From contig OY759723.1 in the NCBI GenBank assembly GCA_963662575.1, positions 2,232,001 through 2,296,000 of the forward strand: a stretch of DNA of 64,000 nt, written 5' to 3'. The first letter of the stretch is position 1, and every line of letters begins with the position of its first letter. The position numbers and the translations under genes were made by a program. The DNA is from Bin5 sp963662575. GTDB taxonomy: Bacteria > Chloroflexota > Anaerolineae > Caldilineales > Caldilineaceae. The notes under the pieces are model-generated. The model was not told where the DNA came from. It was given only the letters and a program-made list of their open reading frames with translations, and made no database searches. Positions 58,968-64,000 of the stretch are shown piece by piece.

Positions 58968-59699
58968 TTGAAGGACTTTTTCACAGACGGCTCACCCTTT
59001 CTCCGCCACCCCCTTCTGACCACAGAACGAACGCGCCACGAGATCGACTTCCTGGCCGACGCGCTCGCGCTCGCACCCGCCGCACGCGTCCTCGACCTGG
59101 GCTGTGGCTTCGGCCGCCACAGCATCGAACTGGCGCAGCGCGGCTACCGTGCCCTCGGCATCGACCCCGCCCCAGCCATGATCGCCGCCGCCACAATGCA
59201 GGCGCAAGAGGCCGGCGTAGAAGTCGCCTTCCAACAGGTCGCCGCCGAAGACTATACCACTGCCGATCCATTTGACGCCGCCATCTGCCTCTTCACAACA
59301 CTAGGACAGGTCGCGCCCGCTTCGCACATGGACAACCGCGGCCTTCTCGCTACCGCCGCAATATCGCTCAGAACAGGCGGCCGCTTCGCCCTTGAACTCC
59401 CGCAAAAGCAGCCAACGCTCGACGCGCTCAAGCCCTCCGACCGCTTCGGTGACGAATCCAAATATACCCAGGTGCAGCGCAGTTACCACGCCCAGTCCGG
59501 CATTGTGACTGAACAGTTCCACCTCGTCTCGCCGTCCCGCTCCCAGACCTACGACCTGCGCTATCGCCTGTTCACCCGCACCCAAGTTTCCGACCTGCTG
59601 ACTGCCGCAGGGCTGCCAATCCTCCACTGCTATGCCGGCTACACCTGCGCCGACCTGACAGATGACAGCCCCTTTATGCTCTTTATCTGCGCCACATGA
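58968..59699 (+). CDS. Class I SAM-dependent methyltransferase
   Basis: A 243-residue protein with LRHPLLTTERTRHEIDFLADALALAPAARVLDLGCGFGRHSIELAQRGYRALGIDPAPAMIAAA (motif I and the acidic end of strand 2), DPFDAAICLFTTLGQV (motif IV), LRTGGRFALELPQKQPTL and YDLRYRLFTRTQVSDLLTAAGLPILHCYAGY. The start is TTG. The TGA overlaps the ATG of the first permease gene by 4 nt, tying it to the importer operon; such methyltransferases occasionally modify the substrate of a neighbouring transporter, but the target is unknown. Confidence 0.82.
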   Translation: MKDFFTDGSPFLRHPLLTTERTRHEIDFLADALALAPAARVLDLGCGFGRHSIELAQRGYRALGIDPAPAMIAAATMQAQEAGVEVAFQQVAAEDYTTADPFDAAICLFTTLGQVAPASHMDNRGLLATAAISLRTGGRFALELPQKQPTLDALKPSDRFGDESKYTQVQRSYHAQSGIVTEQFHLVSPSRSQTYDLRYRLFTRTQVSDLLTAAGLPILHCYAGYTCADLTDDSPFMLFICAT

Positions 59700-60424
59700 A
59701 TCTGGATTGGCTGACGCCGGATCTACTCGATCTCCTACTGCAGGGCCTCCTCCTGACCGTGGTGTTGACTGCCGTCACCGCGGCGCTGGCCCTGGTTCTT
59801 GGCATTGCCGCCGGCACAATGCGCCTCTCCCGTAACCGCCTTGCCGGCGGACTGGCAGTGCTCCATGTCGAAATGCACCGTAACATGCCGGCGCTGGTGC
59901 TGATGATCATCTGGGCCTTCGCCCTGCCAAACCTGTTCCCCGCCGAACTGCGGCGGTCTCTCTTTTTCGACAACGCTTTCCTCCACTGGCTTTCCAGTTG
60001 GAGTGGGCTGTCCTTGCCCTACTATACCTTGGCCGCGGGCATTGCCTTGGTCCTCAATACCAGCGCCTATCTGGCAGAGCTGTTTCGCGCCGGCGTCGGC
60101 GCCATCCCCCAACAGCATGTCGACGCCGCCCGCACCCTGGGCGCTTCACGCCTCAAACTGTTCTGGCGCGTCCTCCTGCCCCAAGGATTGCGTACCGTCT
60201 TCCCGGCAATTTCGACCCGGCTGATCCACCATCTGAAAAACACCGCGCTGGCCGCATTTGTCGCCACGCCCGAATTCTTTCACAGCGCCCAAACCGCGAT
60301 TACCCGCACTTTCCTGGCGCTGGAATTTCTGATGCTCGCAGCAGTCGTATATCTGCTGCTGGCCTTTGCCTTTTCCGGGCTGCTGCGCTGGGTGGAGAAG
60401 CAGTGGCTCGTCGCCGGCGGCTAG
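59696..60424 (+). CDS. Amino-acid-type ABC transporter permease (HisM/GlnP family), first
   Basis: Inner-membrane subunit of 242 residues with five hydrophobic helices. LLQGLLLTVVLTAVTAALALVLGIAAGTMRLSRN begins the protein, and the EAA loop is present as ELFRAGVGAIPQQHVDAARTLGASRLKLFWRVLLPQGLRTVFPAISTRLIHHLKNTALAAFVATPEF, diagnostic for polar amino acid importers. Start codon overlaps the methyltransferase stop (ATGA). Confidence 0.92.
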   Translation: MNLDWLTPDLLDLLLQGLLLTVVLTAVTAALALVLGIAAGTMRLSRNRLAGGLAVLHVEMHRNMPALVLMIIWAFALPNLFPAELRRSLFFDNAFLHWLSSWSGLSLPYYTLAAGIALVLNTSAYLAELFRAGVGAIPQQHVDAARTLGASRLKLFWRVLLPQGLRTVFPAISTRLIHHLKNTALAAFVATPEFFHSAQTAITRTFLALEFLMLAAVVYLLLAFAFSGLLRWVEKQWLVAGG

Positions 60425-60467
60425 CCCTGCCTGCTCTCCACCACCAATTATTGGGATCTGATTGCAG

Positions 60468-61190
60468 ATGAGCGATCACCTGTCTTTTCTAATCGAGAAA
60501 CTGCCGGTTCTTCTGTTTGGATTCTCGGGACAGCGGCCCGGCGGCCTCCTGCTCAGCCTGATCCTGGCTGTGCTCGCAGTTGCGGTCGGCTTCTGCCTCG
60601 CCGTGCCTGTCAGCAGCGCAGAACGGTCAGGCTGGCGTCCTCTGCGCTGGTGCGCCATCGCCTACGTCGAGGTCTTCCGCGGTTTGCCTTTAATCCTGCT
60701 GCTTGTGCTCGTTCACCAAGGACTCGGCGGCGTGCGCTTCGGCCTCAATTGGAGCCCGCGCACCTCGGCCCTGGTCGCCCTGGCACTCTATTCCAGCGCC
60801 TATCAGGCCGAAATCCTGCGCGCCGGACTGGCCGCCGTGCCCCTCGAACTGGTGGAGTCCGCCCGCCTCATGGGCAGCCGCCCCCGCCAGGTCTACATAC
60901 TGGTCAAACTGCGCTACGCTCTGCGTGTCATGCTGCCCGCATTTACCGGACAGGCCATCAGCCTGTTCAAAGACACCTCCGTCGTCGTCGTAATCGGTGT
61001 CGCCGAAGTGATGACCGTCGCCCGTATGGCGCTTGGCGCCGACGTCACCAACGCCCCCTATTGGGTTACCATGTACAGCCTTGTCGGCGTTCTCTATTTC
61101 GTCCTTGCCTTCGCCCTGTCCCGCCTGTCCCAACGCTGGGAACGACGCAGCCGCCAGCCCGATCTCGTCCATTCATTTTTTAGCTACTGA
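60468..61190 (+). CDS. Amino-acid-type ABC transporter permease (HisM/GlnP family), second
   Basis: Second membrane subunit, 240 residues from ATG 60468 (a TTG at 60462 is an alternative). The EAA loop is AEILRAGLAAVPLELVESARLMGSRPRQVYILVKLRYALRVMLPAFTGQAISLFKDTSVVVVIGVAEVMTVARMALG. Five helices, including LLSLILAVLAVAVGFCLAVPVS and VTMYSLVGVLYFVLAFALSRL. It pairs with the preceding permease to form a heterodimeric channel. A gap of about 43 nt separates the two genes. Confidence 0.92.
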   Translation: MSDHLSFLIEKLPVLLFGFSGQRPGGLLLSLILAVLAVAVGFCLAVPVSSAERSGWRPLRWCAIAYVEVFRGLPLILLLVLVHQGLGGVRFGLNWSPRTSALVALALYSSAYQAEILRAGLAAVPLELVESARLMGSRPRQVYILVKLRYALRVMLPAFTGQAISLFKDTSVVVVIGVAEVMTVARMALGADVTNAPYWVTMYSLVGVLYFVLAFALSRLSQRWERRSRQPDLVHSFFSY

Positions 61191-61485
61191 TGCCGGAGAA
61201 CGATAGTAGTATGCACTCTGACCATGCAAAACAGTTGGGCCTTGAGCGGAATTAGCAATTGCGGACGTTTAATAGCAACTGTAGTGAAAATGCGTACCGA
61301 TGCTTACATTTATACTGTTTTCCAATGTGCTAATATTGAGCCCACACCCCATCGCCGCGCCGTCTCTACCGTCTGCACGGCGATTCAAGGTGTGAATACC
61401 CTCGCGCCCTACACAGCGCGTCCTATATTCGCCGCTCGCTTTCCCGATGGAAAGCAGCTAACCAACAGGATGTGAGAAAGGACCA
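61191..61485. other. Intergenic spacer before the binding-protein gene
   Basis: About 295 nt, AT-richer than its surroundings, that may hold a promoter for the abundant binding protein. Candidate -10 sequences (TATACT at 61311, TAATAT at 61331) have no acceptable -35, so none is annotated. No gene is seen. Confidence 0.4.
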
Positions 61486-62337
61486 ATGAAGTTTCCATCT
61501 CTATTTACAATCGTTCTCCTTGTCGCTGCGCTCCTATTGAGCGCATGCCAGGCAATCCCGATGTCTCCATCGGGAAGCGTCAGCTCTCTGGCTGATGAGA
61601 CAGCCGCCCGCGGAACCGTGCGCATCGGCGTCCGCAACGATAATCCCCCCCTGAGCTTCGTGACCGAAGAAGGCGAATGGGTCGGGTTCGATGTCGATCT
61701 GGCCCACGCCATCGCCGCCCAGCTGAACCTGGAACCTGAACTGATCGTCGTCGACGGCACCACCCGCATCAGCTTCCTGCAGGAAGGTAGGGTGGACATG
61801 TCGATCGCCAGCATGAACCACACCCGCAAACGCGACAACGCCATCGACTTCAGCATCACCTATTTCTGGGACAATCAATCGTTTCTGACGCGAACCGGTG
61901 AATACACCGCCATCGAGGAACTGATGGGCAAGAAGGTTGCCGCCAATGCCGGTAGTTCGGCCATACCCTCCTGGATCGCTCACAGCGCGGCACAGGGCGG
62001 TCCCGAACCGGAAATCGTCGAATTCAGCGACAAACTGGCTGCCATGCAAGCCCTGCGCGACGGCGCCGTCGAAGGCTATACCGAAGACAACATCACCATG
62101 TTGGCCCTCGCAGCCGGCGACCCTGCACTGGAACTTCTGCCCGGCGGTCACAATCCCGTCCAGTTCGGCATCGGCGTCCCCAACAACCAGTCCGCCTGGC
62201 GCGATCAGGTCAACTACGCCCTGCAGGAACTGTGGAAATCCGGCGCCTTTCAAGAGATTTACGCACACTGGTTTGAAGGCCCCGATGCGGCTATCCAACT
62301 GCCTCTGGGAGGCCAGATGGAGATCTGGCCCGAATAG
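61486..62337 (+). CDS. Amino-acid ABC transporter substrate-binding lipoprotein
   Basis: Periplasmic-type solute-binding protein of 283 residues. The lipoprotein signal ends LLLSAC with lipid Cys21. SBP_bac_3 fold: ARGTVRIGVRNDNPPLSFVTEEGEWVGFDVDLAHAIAAQLNLEPELIVVDGTTRISFLQEGRVDMSIASMNHTRKRDNAIDFSITYFWDNQSFLTRTGEYTAIEELMGKKVAANAGSSA, with the binding-site Arg in GVRNDNPP-type and TRKR positions. GAAAGGA precedes the ATG. It should deliver a polar amino acid or similar compound to the two permeases upstream. Confidence 0.92.
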   Translation: MKFPSLFTIVLLVAALLLSACQAIPMSPSGSVSSLADETAARGTVRIGVRNDNPPLSFVTEEGEWVGFDVDLAHAIAAQLNLEPELIVVDGTTRISFLQEGRVDMSIASMNHTRKRDNAIDFSITYFWDNQSFLTRTGEYTAIEELMGKKVAANAGSSAIPSWIAHSAAQGGPEPEIVEFSDKLAAMQALRDGAVEGYTEDNITMLALAAGDPALELLPGGHNPVQFGIGVPNNQSAWRDQVNYALQELWKSGAFQEIYAHWFEGPDAAIQLPLGGQMEIWPE

Positions 62338-62439
62338 TAAAGCGTCCCGTTTCTTGGGCGCTCGTTTTCTGTGGCCGTCTCAACCGGCCGCCGCACAACG
62401 CGAAGTTCGTTACCGAATACCAGGTCCGCCTGTAAAACT

Positions 62440-63483
62440 ATGACTACCGTCGCGCTGCAAAACCTATCCTTAGCCTACCACTCCGGCTCTCCCGTAGTCC
62501 ACGACGTCAACTTGACCGTCGAGCCGGGAGAGCTGATGGTGCTGCTGGGGCCGTCCGGCAGCGGCAAAACCACCATGCTGCGCGCCGTTGCCGGGCTGCT
62601 GCGTCCCTCCGAGGGAGATATCCTTTTCGACGAGCGGTCTGTGTTGAATGTGCCCCCGGAGAAGCGCGGCGCAGTCATGGTTTTCCAGGAACATGCCCTC
62701 TTCCCCTTCATGGATGTCGGCGCCAATGTCGCCTTTGGCCTCAAGATGCGGCGAATCGATCCAGCCTCCATCCGCGCCAAAGTGGCCCAGGCCCTCGCTG
62801 CCGTCCAGCTGTCCGGCTACGAGTCCCGCCGGCCCGATCAGTTGTCGGGCGGCCAGCGCCAGCGCGTCGCTCTGGCCAGAGCCCTCGTCATTCAGCCGCG
62901 CGTGCTCCTGTTGGATGAACCGCTCAGCAGCCTCGAGCCTGCCCTGCGCGAGGACCTGCGCGTCATCATCCGTACACTCCAACAGCAGGCCGACATCACC
63001 ATGGTCTTCGTCACACACGATCAGACTGATGCCGTAGCCGTCGCCGACCGCATCTGCCTGCTGATGCAGGGCTCTGTCCGCCAAACCGGTGCCCCCCGCA
63101 GCTTCTTCGAACGCCCGGTCGACCGTGAAGTCGCCCGCTTCTTCGGCGGCATCAACTTCCTTCCCGGTATCAAGCGCGGCCGCATCGTCGACACCGAACT
63201 TGGCCCCCTCGAAGTGGACGCCACCGACAGGCCCGACGGCGACGTCCTGGTCACCATCCGGCCCGAAGCCGTCGAAGTCGGACAAAACGGCCACAATAAT
63301 CTCGTCGGCATGGTCGAGTCCTACAGCTTTCAGGGGCTGGTTGCCCGCTGCGGCGCCGGCATCAGCGATACACAGCTGCAACTGACCGTGCCGCCCTATC
63401 AACGCTTCCATCGCGGCGAAAAAATCCTCCTCCATCTGCCGCGCGAACGGATCCATCTCCTGCCCATCGAGCCGCACAAATGA
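62440..63483 (+). CDS. ABC importer ATP-binding protein with C-terminal TOBE domain
   Basis: ATPase of 347 residues: Walker A GPSGSGKTTMLRAV, Q-loop MVFQEHALFPFM, signature LSGGQRQRVALARALVI, Walker B VLLLDEPLSSLEP and H-loop VTHDQTDAVAVADR. A regulatory region ends in GDVLVTIRPEAVEVGQNGHNNLVGMVESYSFQGLVARCG, a TOBE domain. Amino-acid importers usually have a 240-residue GlnQ-type ATPase; this one is of the CysA/PotA/FbpC type. I use ATG 62440 (an in-frame ATG lies at 62371). The DoxX gene overlaps the stop by 4 nt. Confidence 0.92.
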   Translation: MTTVALQNLSLAYHSGSPVVHDVNLTVEPGELMVLLGPSGSGKTTMLRAVAGLLRPSEGDILFDERSVLNVPPEKRGAVMVFQEHALFPFMDVGANVAFGLKMRRIDPASIRAKVAQALAAVQLSGYESRRPDQLSGGQRQRVALARALVIQPRVLLLDEPLSSLEPALREDLRVIIRTLQQQADITMVFVTHDQTDAVAVADRICLLMQGSVRQTGAPRSFFERPVDREVARFFGGINFLPGIKRGRIVDTELGPLEVDATDRPDGDVLVTIRPEAVEVGQNGHNNLVGMVESYSFQGLVARCGAGISDTQLQLTVPPYQRFHRGEKILLHLPRERIHLLPIEPHK

Positions 63484-63932
63484 GCAGACAAGCGCCCCTG
63501 TGGCCCATCGCTGGCGCCCGCGCCATTATCGGACTGTTGTGGCTCTTTTCCTTGCGTTGGAAACTGCCGCCCGACTTCATGCCCGCGGAAGGCCGCGGCC
63601 TCATGGACTGGCTCCAACTGGAAGTGACCCACGCCGCCTTCCCGCTCTACGGCCTCTTTGTCGAGCAGCTGGTAATACCGAACTTTACGCTCTTCGCCTG
63701 GTCTATCTTCCTGGTAGAGCTAATCGTGGGCCTGAGTCTACTGACCGGCGCTTTCACCCGCTTCGGCGCCTTTATAGGCTTGGGCCTCGCCGTCAACCTC
63801 GGCATTGGCCTGCTCGAAGTGCCTGGCGAATGGCCCTGGAGCTACGCAATGCTTGCTATGTGGCATGGTCTTTTCTTTGTCACCCGCGCCGGCCGCGTCT
63901 GGGGTTTGGACGCACTGAGAACCCGAGACTGA
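63480..63932 (+). CDS. DoxX/DoxD-family membrane protein
   Basis: A 150-residue four-helix membrane protein (IAGARAIIGLLWLFSLRWKLPPDF; LFAWSIFLVELIVGLSLLTG; FGAFIGLGLAVNLGIGLL; WSYAMLAMWHGLFFVTRAGRVWGLDAL). The RxxxGxxWLxxxxxK and WxxL spacing is that of DoxX/TQO small-subunit proteins, which support thiosulfate:quinone oxidoreductase or redox homeostasis. Its ATG overlaps the ATPase stop (ATGA), so it is translated with the importer operon; why a DoxX-like protein should accompany an amino-acid importer is unclear. The window ends 68 nt later without further features. Confidence 0.78.
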   Translation: MSRQAPLWPIAGARAIIGLLWLFSLRWKLPPDFMPAEGRGLMDWLQLEVTHAAFPLYGLFVEQLVIPNFTLFAWSIFLVELIVGLSLLTGAFTRFGAFIGLGLAVNLGIGLLEVPGEWPWSYAMLAMWHGLFFVTRAGRVWGLDALRTRD

Positions 63933-64000
63933 GGTCAGAAAGGATTCCCAAACTACCTTACGCCCTTTTTTCAGCGTAGCCCCCACTCTGCCTGAAGAAA

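Noticed and set aside
63955..63990. Intrinsic terminator at the right edge
   Set aside because: TTTTTT is present but the flanking ACGC/GCGT pairing is too short and encloses the T-run instead of preceding it.

Overview
The window is about 60 percent GC and carries roughly 50 protein genes on both strands in short operons. No rRNA or tRNA was recognised. The gene mix suggests a free-living or host-associated heterotroph of the Chloroflexota (Anaerolineae or Caldilineae-like): several phytanoyl-CoA-type dioxygenases, Gfo/Idh/MocA oxidoreductases, amidohydrolases, an Ior-type molybdenum hydroxylase, Thr/Pro-rich lipoproteins and a PucC-family transporter. That placement is an inference from gene content and from families of GC-rich intergenic hairpin repeats; no marker gene settles it.

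Layout. 1-5 kb: the end of a PhyH-type dioxygenase and an aldehyde dehydrogenase on the plus strand, facing a minus-strand operon MNT-HEPN-rimO-methyltransferase. 5-7 kb: a DtxR-type regulator with ccmH and ccmG-like genes behind a consensus sigma70 promoter. 7-13 kb: plus-strand catabolic genes (cyclase, PhyH, PQQ-type sugar dehydrogenase, FAD amine oxidase) and radC. 13-23 kb: a degenerate NERD-like membrane protein, plsX, a KDPG-type aldolase, an unusually long nnrD, a Tat-exported molybdopterin oxidoreductase, a GNAT-glyoxalase fusion, a DUF4037 protein and an amidohydrolase. 23-32 kb: a YfhO-type membrane protein, formamidase, a Lon-N-domain protein, truD, a methyltransferase and an ArsA-type ATPase. 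32-45 kb: the PucC-family MFS protein, an HD protein, iorAB, uvdE, a DedA protein, a DUF2071 protein and an M1 peptidase lipoprotein. 45-56 kb: dnaJ, dnaK, a cysteine desulfurase-like protein, sppA, a two-gene ABC exporter and two coupled Gfo/Idh/MocA genes. 58-64 kb: a short B12/radical-SAM protein, a methyltransferase and an amino-acid-type ABC importer ending in a DoxX-like gene.

Non-coding architecture is the most unusual part. Two intergenic elements (12816-13107 and 47988-48279) are both exactly 292 bp, with 14-bp terminal inverted repeats and 8-bp target duplications: a MITE family with no transposase in the window. Four further GC-rich elements share its hairpin core but differ outside it. 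Between 56.5 and 57.9 kb lies a tandem array of about 340-bp units. Each unit has a conserved scaffold (hairpin, A-tract, fixed trailer) around a variable block. Each block is itself a run of 10-nt repeats on a common plan (N-CG-N-C plus five nt), and the repeated word differs from unit to unit. I know no described element with this plan and report it as the lead finding; its function is unknown.
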